Source of the DNA: an uncultured Planktomarina sp.
Lineage (GTDB): Bacteria; Pseudomonadota; Alphaproteobacteria; Rhodobacterales; Rhodobacteraceae
Reading direction: 5' to 3'
Assembly (NCBI GenBank): GCA_905182455.1
Contig: CAJJBJ010000004.1
Location: 1-64,000, forward strand
DNA: 64,000 bases
Each line of letters opens with the position of its first letter. Within the stretch, counting starts at the first letter, position 1. The notes under the pieces are model-generated. The model was not told the origin of the DNA and did no database searches. It was given only the letters and a program-made list of their open reading frames with translations. Of this stretch, positions 1 to 8,803 are shown piece after piece. Position numbers and translations under genes: made by a program.

Positions 1-1
1 A

Positions 2-553
2 ATCACGCTGGGGCAAAGTGGCCCCAATGCGGATGAATTGCGCAAGTTGAACCGTTACATCAAAGGTGGTGGCATGATCTTGTTTGACACCAGAGACAGC
101 GAGATTGCCCAATATGGAGAAAGCACCAAAGAGGGTCGCCTGTTGCAGAAAATCGCAGCTGGTCTGAATTTGCCGCCCATCGCTCCAATTTCACAAGATC
201 ACGTCCTGACAAGAAGCTTTTATCTTTTGCAAGGATTCCCGGGGCGGTCATCGCGCGGCACGGTCTGGGTGGAGGCACCCCAAAGCGCCGGCGAGGTAAT
301 TGAAGGTATGCCCTTTCGTAACCTCAACGATGGGGTGACGCCGGTGGTGATTGGTGGCAATGATTGGGCGGCGGCTTGGGCAGTGGACCCGGTGGGCCAA
401 CCGCTCTTACCTGTTGGGCGCGGTCTCTCTGGTGAACGGCAACGTGAGATTGCGCTGCGGTTTGGCATAAATTTGATCATGCATGTGCTGACCGGGAATT
501 ATAAATCTGATCAGGTCCATGTGCCGGAGCTGTTAAAGAGGTTAGGCGAATGA
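2..553 (+). CDS. DUF4159 domain protein, C-terminal part
   Basis: The reading frame is open from the window edge, so this is the last 183 residues of a longer protein. The visible part has the look of the C-terminal DUF4159 domain, a glutamine-amidotransferase-like fold without a clear function: a GGGMILFDTRD segment near the start and a DWAAAW stretch near residue 120. In Rhodobacterales such proteins are about 900 residues long, carry an N-terminal BatA-type membrane region and follow MoxR and DUF58 genes; those would lie upstream of the window. Its stop overlaps the next start (ATGA), so the two are translationally coupled. Role unknown; a link to cell-envelope or chaperone-type MoxR systems is inference. 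Confidence 0.8.
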   Translation: MTLGQSGPNADELRKLNRYIKGGGMILFDTRDSEIAQYGESTKEGRLLQKIAAGLNLPPIAPISQDHVLTRSFYLLQGFPGRSSRGTVWVEAPQSAGEVIEGMPFRNLNDGVTPVVIGGNDWAAAWAVDPVGQPLLPVGRGLSGERQREIALRFGINLIMHVLTGNYKSDQVHVPELLKRLGE

Positions 554-2607
554 CGGGCAGTACTCTTCTGTTTGATCCTTTGGTTCCGCTGGTTGTCCTA
601 CTGGGCCTGTCTTTGGCTCTTTTTACTCTGTTGGTTTTCGCGATGGTGCGACGTCTGGCGGGCTGGTCTTGGCGCGGATTTGCGGTAATTTGTGTGGTAT
701 TGGCCTTGTTCAACCCGTCTGTGAAGACCGAAGATCGCCAACCTGAGACCGATATTGTGATTGTGATAATGGACCGTTCATCAAGCCAAAAGCTGGCCGG
801 TCGCCCTGACCAGAGTGTAACGGCTTTGGCGCATCTGACCATGGCGCTCGAGACGCGGCCCAATACCCAAATGCGGCTTGTAGAAGTGTCTGACGCGCAG
901 GGTGTTGGTGGCTCGTTGGTCATGTCAGCCTTGGCGCAGGCTTTGGCGGAAGAGCCGAAAAATCGGGTCTCTGCAGCTGTTATCATCTCTGATGGTCAGA
1001 TTCATGATCTGGAGTTGGTTCCGAATTTGGACGTGCCTCTGCATCTCTTGGTGACTGGCGAGCCGGAGGATTGGGATCGTCGATTGGTGGTGAAAAATGC
1101 ACCGGGTTTCGCTATTTTGGGCGAACCCGTGCTGTTATCATTGATGGTGGAAGATCAAGGGGCAGCACCTGACGCAGGGTTTGCGGATCTCTTTCTCTCG
1201 GTAGATGGTGATCCGGAGCAACGATACCAAATTCCCGTGAACCAAGAGGTTGAGGTTGAAGTGGCCTTGGCCCATGGCGGTATGAATATTCTGCAATTTT
1301 CGACACCCCAACTGACCGGTGAACTCACGGATCGTAACAATGCTGCAGTGGTGCAAATCAATGCTCTGCGTGACCGACTACGGGTTTTGCTCGTATCGGG
1401 CGTGCCCCACCCTGGCGAGAGAACTTGGCGTAATTTGTTGAAATCTGACAGTAGTGTGGATCTGGTCCATTTTACAATTCTACGCCCACCCGAGAAACAA
1501 GATGGCGTGCCCGTGACGGAATTGTCTTTGATTGCCTTCCCAACGCGCGAATTATTCCTCGAGAAAATCGGCGAGTTTGATTTGATCATTTTTGATCGTT
1601 ACAAACGCCGTGGCCTTTTGCCTGCGGAGTATTTTGAAAGTATCGTTAACTATGTCCGAACTGGTGGGGCTATTTTGGTGGCTGCTGGGCCGGATTATGC
1701 TGGGGTGAACAGCCTGTACCGATCACCTTTGGGTGCCATCTTGCCAGGCCGTCCGACGTCGCGGGTTTTTGAGGAGCCGATCTTGCCCGCGGTGACGGAT
1801 CTGGGCCACAAACATCCGGTGAGCGAAAGCCTTGAGGCTTTTGCGCCGGAGGGAGGCTGGGGCCGTTGGATGCGGCAGATTGAGCTTGAGGCGACATCAG
1901 GTGATGTTTTGATGACCGGTCTACAAGAGCGCCCCTTGCTTTTGGTGGATCGCGTCGGGGCAGGGCGCGTGGCGCTGTTGGCTTCGGATCATGCATGGCT
2001 GTGGGATCGCGGTTTTGAGGGCGGTGGCCCACAGGCAGAGATGCTGCGCCGCGTGGCGCATTGGTCGATGCGGGAACCTGACTTGGAAGAAGAAGCGCTT
2101 CTTGCAACGGTCACCGAAACTGGTTTGTTGGCCACCCGTCGCAGTCTGACCGATGACGCTGTATCAGCGCTCGGGGTGACCACGCCAAGTGGAGAGATCT
2201 TGACAATCCCCTTTGAAGAGGTGGCTCCAGGGCGTTATGAGGCGCTAATTTCAAATGGGGAATTGGGGCTTTATCGGCTGCGATCTGATGATTTGGAAGT
2301 GGTCGCGGCCCTAGGTCCGGCGGCGCCCCGAGAATTTGTCCAAACCATTGCATCGGCTAAGATTTTGGCACCGGTGCTGGCGCAAACGGGCGGTGGCTCA
2401 ATGGCAATATCGCAGGGTCTGCCGAAGCTGCGTGATGTTCGAAGTGGACGGCCTGCCCATGGACGTGGCTGGATTGGCTTGGTCGCGCGTGATGCCTATA
2501 CGGTGCAAGGCGTGCAGATCGCACCGTTCGTGCCTGCTTGGATTTATCTGCTGTTGTCGGCTGCGGGTTTGCTTGCCGGTTGGTTGCGCGAAGGCCGCCG
2601 TACTTAG
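550..2607 (+). CDS. Membrane-anchored protein, partner of DUF4159 gene
   Basis: 685 residues. Two hydrophobic segments at about residues 10-33 and 38-57 are followed by a von Willebrand-like start (DIVIVIMDRSSS, residues 75-86), a long extracytoplasmic region with a glutamine-amidotransferase-like part (GGAILVAAGPDY near residue 375) and a C-terminal membrane segment ending in RxGRR-like basic residues. This is the usual partner of the DUF4159 protein in alphaproteobacteria, and the two overlap by 4 bp. The final stop codon also overlaps the end of the convergent gene at 2604. No catalytic residues can be named; the function is unknown. Confidence 0.8.
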   Translation: MTGSTLLFDPLVPLVVLLGLSLALFTLLVFAMVRRLAGWSWRGFAVICVVLALFNPSVKTEDRQPETDIVIVIMDRSSSQKLAGRPDQSVTALAHLTMALETRPNTQMRLVEVSDAQGVGGSLVMSALAQALAEEPKNRVSAAVIISDGQIHDLELVPNLDVPLHLLVTGEPEDWDRRLVVKNAPGFAILGEPVLLSLMVEDQGAAPDAGFADLFLSVDGDPEQRYQIPVNQEVEVEVALAHGGMNILQFSTPQLTGELTDRNNAAVVQINALRDRLRVLLVSGVPHPGERTWRNLLKSDSSVDLVHFTILRPPEKQDGVPVTELSLIAFPTRELFLEKIGEFDLIIFDRYKRRGLLPAEYFESIVNYVRTGGAILVAAGPDYAGVNSLYRSPLGAILPGRPTSRVFEEPILPAVTDLGHKHPVSESLEAFAPEGGWGRWMRQIELEATSGDVLMTGLQERPLLLVDRVGAGRVALLASDHAWLWDRGFEGGGPQAEMLRRVAHWSMREPDLEEEALLATVTETGLLATRRSLTDDAVSALGVTTPSGEILTIPFEEVAPGRYEALISNGELGLYRLRSDDLEVVAALGPAAPREFVQTIASAKILAPVLAQTGGGSMAISQGLPKLRDVRSGRPAHGRGWIGLVARDAYTVQGVQIAPFVPAWIYLLLSAAGLLAGWLREGRRT

Positions 2608-3314
2608 CTATCGGCGCTAGTGCCGGATTTCAAAAGTGTGCTGGCTTGAGATGAAAATTCACGGTTCCACAGCATCCATAACGTTACTAAAAATGCCGCT
2701 AGCAAGACGGGCGCTCCGGCCAACCATGCCAGCGAGGCGAGGGCGAAATACATCGCTCTTAGTCCGCGGTTAAAGCTCAGAGCGGCACGAATGTTGATCT
2801 CCCCGGCCATAATGGCGCGAGGGATGGCTTGTGGGTGGTTTGGGTTATTGGGCACAGCAGCCATCAAAACCGCGCAATAGCCAAACAGGCGACTGGACCA
2901 AACGAATTTCAAAAACGCATAGACCAAAAACAAGGCAGCAAAGGCCAGCTTGATTTGCAGTTTTAACGAGGTTGCCTCCTGCGTCTGTGTTAAAGCATGG
3001 GTGAGCTCAACCAAGCGATCTGGTGAGCCCATCATTGCCAAAAGGCCACCGATCGAGATCAAGGCTGTGGAGCCAAAAAAGGCCGTGCTTTGGCGTAAAG
3101 ATGCGAGGGTTTGCGCATCAAAGATCCGCGGGTCTCGATCCACAAAGGTTAACATCCATGCGCGGCGATAGAATGACATCAAGGCCGTGACAGAGGGCCT
3201 CCGTGCGGGCGGGTTTTCTATGAAATGGCCCATGACAAGGGCGGCTATGAGGCCGAAGCTCACCACCATAAGGTCCCAAGGCGTCAAAGCCGATAAAATT
3301 ACATCAAAAATCAT
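2604..3314 (-). CDS. DUF599 family membrane protein
   Basis: 236 residues. It has four to five hydrophobic segments (about residues 12-32, 78-97, 115-140, 190-225) and the conserved soluble stretch RRAWMxxFVDRDPRIxDxQ typical of DUF599. This family is a predicted inner-membrane protein of unknown function found in many proteobacteria. It converges on the gene at 550-2607, the two ends overlapping by 4 bp, and it is divergent from glcD. I see no strong ribosome binding site before the ATG. Confidence 0.85.
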   Translation of the reverse strand: MIFDVILSALTPWDLMVVSFGLIAALVMGHFIENPPARRPSVTALMSFYRRAWMLTFVDRDPRIFDAQTLASLRQSTAFFGSTALISIGGLLAMMGSPDRLVELTHALTQTQEATSLKLQIKLAFAALFLVYAFLKFVWSSRLFGYCAVLMAAVPNNPNHPQAIPRAIMAGEINIRAALSFNRGLRAMYFALASLAWLAGAPVLLAAFLVTLWMLWNREFSSQASTLLKSGTSADS

Positions 3315-3355
3315 GGGTAGATAGTAACAGATGATTTGGCCTTGCGATCCCCTTA

Positions 3356-3380
3356 AATTGGTTATATTTATTTACCAATT
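3356..3380 (+). promoter_or_regulatory. Dyad over glcD ribosome binding site (likely operator)
   Basis: AATTGGT and ACCAATT face each other across an 11-bp AT-rich spacer. The right arm ends directly at the glcD Shine-Dalgarno GGAGGG (3381-3386). GntR/FadR-type regulators of glycolate and lactate operons bind TGGT...ACCA dyads, though usually with shorter spacers, so the protein that binds here is only inferred. No regulator gene for it is in the window. Confidence 0.45.
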
Positions 3381-3392
3381 GGAGGGTTTAAT

Positions 3393-4826
3393 ATGGAAAT
3401 GCCACAGCCGAATTCGGAAATCTTGTTGAAAAAGGCAAAAGTTGCCGCTGCTTTGCGGGCTGTTTTGCCCCATGATGCGGTGATCGATGATCCGTCTGAA
3501 ACCCGTGCCTATGAATGCGATGCGCTGACGGCCTACCGCTGTCCGCCGATGATTGCAGTTCTGCCCTCTACGACTCAGCAAGTGTCGGATGTTTTGAAAA
3601 TTTGCCATCGCGAAGGCGTGCCTGTGGTGCCGCGCGGATCTGGAACATCGCTGGCGGGTGGTGCATTGCCTACGGCTGACTGTGTTATTTTGGGCGTGGC
3701 GAAGATGAGCCAAGTTTTGGAAACAGATTACGAAAATCGATTGATCCGTGTTCAAAGTGGCCGCACGAATTTGAGTGTTTCTGGGGCGGTTGAGGAGGAA
3801 GATTTCTTCTATGCGCCCGATCCATCAAGCCAGCTAGCTTGCGCCATTGCGGGCAATATCGCCATGAATTCAGGGGGTGCGCATTGTTTGAAATATGGGG
3901 TGACCACCAACAACTTGCTCGGTGTGACCATGGTGATGATGGACGGTGAAATTGTTGAAATTGGCGGAGGTCACCTTGATTCCTCTGGTTTGGACATTCT
4001 TGGAATCATTTGCGGATCTGAAGGTCAGCTGGGTGTGGTGACCGAAGCCACCCTGCGCATTTTGCCCAAACCCGAAGGCGCCCGCCCGGTGATGATTGCT
4101 TTTGACAGCAACGAAGTGGCCGGTGCCTGTGTGGCCGATATCATCAAGGCTGGTGTTCTGCCGGTGGCGATTGAATTTATGGATCGCCCTATTATTGAGA
4201 TTTGTGAAAACTTTGCCAAAGCTGGATATCCTGAGTGTGAAGCGCTATTGATCGTAGAAGTCGAAGGGTCTGAGACCGAGATACAAGATCAATTGGACCG
4301 CATTTGCACGATTGCTCAAAAGCACAATCCTGTGGAGCTGCGCCAAAGTCAGTCTGATGCCGAAAGTGCTGCAATCTGGTTGGGCCGCAAGTCTGCCTTC
4401 GGAGCCGTGGGACAGGTCGCCGACTATATGTGTCTGGACGGCACGATCCCAGTTTCTGCGCTGCCGGAAGTGCTGCGACGGATTAAAGAACTATCCAAGC
4501 ATTATGGGTTGCGCGTGGGCAATGTATTTCACGCAGGAGATGGGAATATGCATCCTTTGATCATGTTTGATGCGAATAAAGAGGGTGACCTTGAGCTGTG
4601 TGAGGCCATGGGCGCGGATGTTTTGCGGTTGTGTGTCGAAGTTGGTGGTTGCTTGACCGGTGAGCACGGTGTTGGCATCGAAAAGCGCGACTTGATGGAA
4701 GATCAATACAGCGCCTCTGATCTGGAAATTCAGATGGCGGTGAAGGATGTGTTTGATCCCGGTTGGTTGCTCAATCCGGCCAAGGTTTTTCCATTGTCAG
4801 TATCTGAATCACGGCGGGCATCATGA
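3393..4826 (+). CDS. glcD: Glycolate oxidase FAD-linked subunit GlcD
   Basis: 477 residues, normal length. Catalytic flavoprotein of the membrane-associated GlcDEF complex, which oxidises glycolate to glyoxylate. It has the PCMH-type FAD-binding domain (RGSGTSLAGG, residues 81-90; IAGNIAMNSGGAHC near 152-165) and the C-terminal FAD-linked oxidase domain with HAGDGNMHP near residue 380 and TGEHGVGIEKR near 425. The start is set by GGAGGG six bases upstream. It is the first gene of glcDEF and overlaps glcE by 4 bp. In marine bacteria this complex lets cells feed on glycolate released by phytoplankton. Confidence 0.96.
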   Translation: MEMPQPNSEILLKKAKVAAALRAVLPHDAVIDDPSETRAYECDALTAYRCPPMIAVLPSTTQQVSDVLKICHREGVPVVPRGSGTSLAGGALPTADCVILGVAKMSQVLETDYENRLIRVQSGRTNLSVSGAVEEEDFFYAPDPSSQLACAIAGNIAMNSGGAHCLKYGVTTNNLLGVTMVMMDGEIVEIGGGHLDSSGLDILGIICGSEGQLGVVTEATLRILPKPEGARPVMIAFDSNEVAGACVADIIKAGVLPVAIEFMDRPIIEICENFAKAGYPECEALLIVEVEGSETEIQDQLDRICTIAQKHNPVELRQSQSDAESAAIWLGRKSAFGAVGQVADYMCLDGTIPVSALPEVLRRIKELSKHYGLRVGNVFHAGDGNMHPLIMFDANKEGDLELCEAMGADVLRLCVEVGGCLTGEHGVGIEKRDLMEDQYSASDLEIQMAVKDVFDPGWLLNPAKVFPLSVSESRRAS

Positions 4827-5992
4827 GTGCACCATTATTTCCTCAAGACGAAGCGGAACTTTCGGCTGCGATTATCGATGCTGCTGGACCTTTACAGATT
4901 TTGGGCGGTGGCACACGGACCATTGGTCGGATCTCTGAGGGGCAGAAGCTCAGCACTGCACAGCTTAAAGGCATTGTGCTTTATGAGCCCGGTGCCCTGA
5001 CGCTTGTAGCCAAAACAGGCACGTCGATTGCGGATATTGTAACCGCATTGGCCGCTGAAAACCAAAAGTTGGCTTTCGAACCGATGGATCACCGCATCAT
5101 GCTAGGGACAGAAGGCACGCCAACTCTGGGTGGTGTTATGGCGGCAAATGTTTCTGGGCCGCGGCGTATCCAAGTGGGTGCTGCGCGTGATTTTGCTTTG
5201 GGTGTTTCCTTTGTGGATGGCTCGGGGCGGTTTCTCAAGAATGGCGGCCGGGTGATGAAGAATGTCACTGGCTATGATCTGGTTAAATTGATGGCGGGAT
5301 CTTGGGGCACGCTTGGTGTTTTGAGCGAAGTGGCTCTCAAGGTTTTGCCGGTGAGCGAAACCCAAGCCACCTTAAAAATCCATGTCTCCTATTGGGACCA
5401 TGCTGTCGCTTGTATGTCTGCGGCACTGGGCACACCATTTGATGTCAGCGGCGCAGCCACGGTACGTGACGCTGCTGGCGGGTTAGGTGTGATCATTCGG
5501 GTTGAAGGATTTGAAGCCTCAATCAGATACCGCATGACCGAATTGAAGGCTCGCCTCGCAAAATTCGGTGAGACAGAAGAGATATCTGATCCTTGGGCTG
5601 AGGTGAAAGACCTCCCCGCTTGGGCTCCGCTCGACACTGTTTGGAAGGTGTCTGTGCGCCCTACGGACGCGCTGAATGTTATTGCTATGATGAAGGAGCT
5701 GCAAAAAGATTATGGATTCAGCTGTCAGTTGGATTGGGGTGGTGGGCTCATGTGGCTGGGGCTTGATGCTAAACAAGCCCGCGATTTACCGGCCTGCATC
5801 CAGGTGCACACGGCGCTTCAGGGGGCTGTGGCTCAACTGGGCGGTCACGCGACTTTGATGAAATCTGATATTTTGAGTGAGCAAGATATTCCCCATTTCC
5901 AGCCCCTTAGCCGACCGGTAGAGATGATTACGCAAACCCTGCGTGGTAAGTTTGATCCGCGCGGAATTCTGAACCCGGGACGGATGAACTGA
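4823..5992 (+). CDS. glcE: Glycolate oxidase subunit GlcE
   Basis: 389 residues. Second FAD-binding subunit of glycolate oxidase. The N-terminal part is a shortened FAD_binding_4 domain (LGGGTR near residue 28, EPMDHRIML near 88, GGRVMKNVTGYDLVKLMAGSWGTLG near 147), and the end FDPRGILNPGRMN is typical of the family. It starts inside the end of glcD (ATGA) and its last base is shared with the start of glcF (TGATG), so all three subunits are translationally coupled. Confidence 0.95.
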   Translation: MSAPLFPQDEAELSAAIIDAAGPLQILGGGTRTIGRISEGQKLSTAQLKGIVLYEPGALTLVAKTGTSIADIVTALAAENQKLAFEPMDHRIMLGTEGTPTLGGVMAANVSGPRRIQVGAARDFALGVSFVDGSGRFLKNGGRVMKNVTGYDLVKLMAGSWGTLGVLSEVALKVLPVSETQATLKIHVSYWDHAVACMSAALGTPFDVSGAATVRDAAGGLGVIIRVEGFEASIRYRMTELKARLAKFGETEEISDPWAEVKDLPAWAPLDTVWKVSVRPTDALNVIAMMKELQKDYGFSCQLDWGGGLMWLGLDAKQARDLPACIQVHTALQGAVAQLGGHATLMKSDILSEQDIPHFQPLSRPVEMITQTLRGKFDPRGILNPGRMN

Positions 5993-7308
5993 TGCAAACA
6001 CATTTCACAGAAACGCAGCTTAAAGACCCACAGATCAAGCGTACCAACGACATTTTGCGCAGCTGTATTCATTGTGGGTTCTGTACAGCGACTTGTCCCA
6101 CCTATCAGGTTTTAGGCGATGAGTTGGACAGTCCGCGCGGCCGCATCTACCTGATCAAGGATATGTTGGAAAATCAGCGGATTCCAGACGAAAAAACTGT
6201 AAAGCATGTGGATCGTTGTTTGTCCTGCTTGGCCTGTATGTCCACCTGCCCATCGGGTGTGAACTATATGCACCTGGTCGACCATGCACGGGCCTATATT
6301 GAACAAACCTACAAGAGAAGCTGGTCTGACCGTTTGCTGCGTTGGACCTTGGCGCGGATTTTGCCCTATCCAAATCGTTTCCGTCTGGCTTTGCTGTGCG
6401 CGCGGATGATGCGGCCTTTACGGCATTTGATGCCTGATCCGCGATTGAAGGCGATGCTGGAAATGGCACCGAAGCAAATTCCAGCTCGGAGCGTTAACGA
6501 TGATGCGCAGATTTTCCCGGCTCAGGGCTCCCAAAAAATGCGTGTGGCGTTGATGACAGGTTGTGCGCAGCGGGCTTTGAATACGGATATTAATGATGCC
6601 ACCATTAGGCTTTTGACGCGGCATGGCGCCGAGGTTGTGGTGCTCAAGCAGGGGTGTTGTGGTGCCCTAACCCACCACATGGGCAAGGTTGATGAAAGCC
6701 ATAGAACGGCGGCTGTAAATATTGAAGCCTTTGCCGCAGAAGACGCTGCACATGGGCTGGACGCAGTAGTGATCAATACCTCAGGCTGCGGGACAACTGT
6801 AAAAGATTACGGTCATATGTTTGAGGGCGCGCCCTTGGCTGAGAAAGCCAAACGCATAGCGGCTTTGGCGCGGGATGTCAGCGAAGTTTTGATGGATCTT
6901 GATCTGCCTAAGTTGCCAGATCAAGGCTTGAGGGTGGCATACCACGCGGCATGTTCCTTGCAGCATGGTCAACAAATCAAAACCTCGCCGAAGGAGCTGT
7001 TGCGTCGGGTTGGATATAAAGTTCTGGAACCAGCAGATAGTCATCTGTGCTGTGGATCGGCTGGTACTTACAATTTGATGCAGCCAGAGATCTCAGGCCA
7101 ATTGAAGGCTCGCAAAATTGAGACTTTGGAGGCGAAAACCCCCGATGTGATCTCAGCGGGTAATCTGGGCTGTATGATCCAAATTGGCAGTGGCACGGAC
7201 ATTCCAATCATGCACACGGTCGAATTGTTGGACTGGGCGACAGGTGGACCGAAGCCTGCGTCCCTATCGGGGTCATCCGGTCCGGGAAAAGTCCCTATTT
7301 TGCGATAA
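5992..7308 (+). CDS. glcF: Glycolate oxidase iron-sulfur subunit GlcF
   Basis: 438 residues. Electron-transfer subunit of glycolate oxidase. Two 4Fe-4S motifs are visible, C25-x2-C28-x2-C31-x3-CP and C76-x2-C79-x2-C82-x3-CP, followed by two CCG cysteine-rich domains (QGCCGALTHH in the first, HLCCGSAGTYN in the second). Last gene of glcDEF; a hairpin terminator follows 16 bases downstream. The C-terminal tail after the last conserved block is about 20 residues longer than I would expect and is Ser/Gly/Pro-rich. Confidence 0.95.
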   Translation: MQTHFTETQLKDPQIKRTNDILRSCIHCGFCTATCPTYQVLGDELDSPRGRIYLIKDMLENQRIPDEKTVKHVDRCLSCLACMSTCPSGVNYMHLVDHARAYIEQTYKRSWSDRLLRWTLARILPYPNRFRLALLCARMMRPLRHLMPDPRLKAMLEMAPKQIPARSVNDDAQIFPAQGSQKMRVALMTGCAQRALNTDINDATIRLLTRHGAEVVVLKQGCCGALTHHMGKVDESHRTAAVNIEAFAAEDAAHGLDAVVINTSGCGTTVKDYGHMFEGAPLAEKAKRIAALARDVSEVLMDLDLPKLPDQGLRVAYHAACSLQHGQQIKTSPKELLRRVGYKVLEPADSHLCCGSAGTYNLMQPEISGQLKARKIETLEAKTPDVISAGNLGCMIQIGSGTDIPIMHTVELLDWATGGPKPASLSGSSGPGKVPILR

Positions 7309-7323
7309 AGCGACGCGCGAACG

Positions 7324-7354
7324 GCGGTTTGGGATTCCTTTCCAAACCGCTTTT
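7324..7354 (+). terminator. Terminator of glcDEF
   Basis: Nine-base stem GCGGTTTGG / CCAAACCGC with a nine-base loop, followed by TTTT. It lies between the glcF stop and the protease start and fits a rho-independent terminator. Confidence 0.8.
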
Positions 7355-7370
7355 GGCGTAGAGTGACCGC

Positions 7371-8138
7371 ATGCGTATTCTTCTATCTTTGATCGTTTTT
7401 TTGCTTTGTCTGAGCCCGCTGGTTTCGGCGCAAAATGCGGTGTCCAAGCTCAGCAAGCCGGATCAGGCCAAACTTTGGTTGGCGGTGGGGCGGTTGAACG
7501 TGACTGACGGCGGGTTTTGCACCGCGACATTGATCGGTCGGTTGCACGTTCTGACTGCTGCGCATTGCATATATGATGCCGAGACCGGTACCCAGGTGGA
7601 TGTTGAGCGTTTGGAATTTCGAGCTGGTTGGCAGGGTGGACAAGCAGAGGCTTATCGCAAAATTGGGTCAATCGAAGTGCATCCGGATTTCTCATTCCTA
7701 GGGCAAACTGGCTTGCAACGGGTCTCAAGCGACTTGGCTATATTGCGCCTGCTCACCCCTATTCAACGCCCCGATATCAACCCGTTTTCCGTGGCGCAAA
7801 TGCCTTTAAAGGGGGCCTATGTGGCCGTGGTGTCTTATGCCCATGATCGCAGTGAGGCCCCCCGGTTTCATGATGGCTGCCGTATTTTGGGCCGTAAAGA
7901 AAATGTGCAGGTGTTTAGCTGTGAGGTAGATTATGGATCCTCTGGCGCGCCGGTGTTTCGGTTAGATTTGGGCGTACCGATGATTGTGTCGGTGATCTCT
8001 GCCAAGTCGACTTATGCGGGCCAGCCGATTTCACTGGGCGCCTCCGCAGTCGAGAAAGTTGTGATTTTGACCGATGTGGCATCCAGCATCACAACCGATC
8101 CAATGGCCTCACGCGGGGCGAGTTTTTTACGGCCCTGA
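7371..8138 (+). CDS. Secreted trypsin-like serine protease
   Basis: 255 residues. A signal peptide is clear: hydrophobic residues 3-17 and an SAQ cleavage region near residue 20. The chymotrypsin triad is visible as TAAHC (H65), SSDLAILRL (D121) and GSSGAPV (S191). The GSSGAPV form in place of GDSGGP is common in bacterial V8/glutamyl-endopeptidase-like proteases. It is probably periplasmic or exported. It stands alone between the glc terminator and the heat-shock gene. Substrate unknown. Confidence 0.88.
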   Translation: MRILLSLIVFLLCLSPLVSAQNAVSKLSKPDQAKLWLAVGRLNVTDGGFCTATLIGRLHVLTAAHCIYDAETGTQVDVERLEFRAGWQGGQAEAYRKIGSIEVHPDFSFLGQTGLQRVSSDLAILRLLTPIQRPDINPFSVAQMPLKGAYVAVVSYAHDRSEAPRFHDGCRILGRKENVQVFSCEVDYGSSGAPVFRLDLGVPMIVSVISAKSTYAGQPISLGASAVEKVVILTDVASSITTDPMASRGASFLRP

Positions 8139-8152
8139 CGCTCGAGTGCCCC

Positions 8153-8182
8153 CTTGAACTGCACAATAGTGCTTCCTACATA
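8153..8182 (+). promoter_or_regulatory. Putative heat-shock (RpoH) promoter of hsp20
   Basis: CTTGAA at 8153-8158 and CCTACATA at 8175-8182 are separated by 16 bases, resembling sigma-32/RpoH promoters (CTTGAA and a C-rich -10 element). It is placed about 90 bases before the hsp20 start, in the only intergenic space available. Motif reading only; not scored. Confidence 0.5.
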
Positions 8183-8183
8183 A

Positions 8184-8214
8184 GATATAGATCGCCCATA
8201 CGGGGATCTATATC
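8184..8214 (+). other. 10-bp hairpin in hsp20 leader
   Basis: GATATAGATC and GATCTATATC pair perfectly around an 11-base loop, just downstream of the putative RpoH -10. The arms are AU-rich, so the structure would be weak at raised temperature. Alphaproteobacterial small heat-shock genes often have ROSE RNA thermometers in their leaders, but the classic ROSE element masks the Shine-Dalgarno, and this hairpin is 40 bases away from it. It could also be a regulator site. Confidence 0.4.
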
Positions 8215-8271
8215 GAAGGTCACGCCCGAATGGGGTGGCCAATTTGGAATCGCTTTTGAAAGGATACTCCT

Positions 8272-8727
8272 ATGCGTTCGTTTGATTTTGCACCGCTCTA
8301 CCGGGCCACTATTGGCTTTGATCAAATCGCTGACATGATGGACCGTGTTTCAGCTCATGACGTGGGGCAATCGAGCTACCCTCCCTACAATATTGAGAAA
8401 ACCGCCGAAGATGGGTACCGCATTTCGATTGCTGTGGCTGGCTTTTCGGAGGTCGATCTCGGCATTGAAGTTAAAGAAAATACACTGCATGTCTCAGCTC
8501 GAAAATCTGAACCTGTGGATGAGAAGACATATCTGCATCGTGGCATTGCCACTCGAGCCTTTGACCGCAAGTTTCACCTCGCTGATCATGTGCGCGCCAC
8601 GGGAGCGAGCCATGCGGATGGGATGTTGCACATTGATTTAATCCGCGAAGTGCCGGAAGCCCTGAAACCCCGCCGGATAGAAATCCAATCTAAAGCGCCC
8701 TTGCTGGTGGAAGCCGCCATCGCGTAA
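8272..8727 (+). CDS. Small heat-shock protein, Hsp20/IbpA family
   Basis: 151 residues, the usual size. ATP-independent holdase of cytoplasmic proteins. The alpha-crystallin domain spans about residues 35-130, with YNIEKTAEDGYRISIAVAGF as its first strands and the conserved GMLHIDL (near 120) as the A-x-x-x-n-G-v-L type end motif. The start follows GAAAGGA. Transcribed alone, from a probable RpoH promoter, and ended by a strong hairpin. Confidence 0.93.
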   Translation: MRSFDFAPLYRATIGFDQIADMMDRVSAHDVGQSSYPPYNIEKTAEDGYRISIAVAGFSEVDLGIEVKENTLHVSARKSEPVDEKTYLHRGIATRAFDRKFHLADHVRATGASHADGMLHIDLIREVPEALKPRRIEIQSKAPLLVEAAIA

Positions 8728-8755
8728 CAGCATTAAGTTCTCCCAAAACTTATAG

Positions 8756-8784
8756 AAAAAGGCAGGGAAATCCCTGCCTTTTTT
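8756..8784. terminator. Bidirectional terminator between hsp20 and gabD
   Basis: AAAAAGGCAGGGA, a two-base loop and TCCCTGCCTTTTTT form a 13-bp stem with an A-tract on one side and a T-tract on the other. It can stop hsp20 from the left and gabD from the right. Confidence 0.92.
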
Positions 8785-8803
8785 GCTTATATGATGTACG
8801 GTT

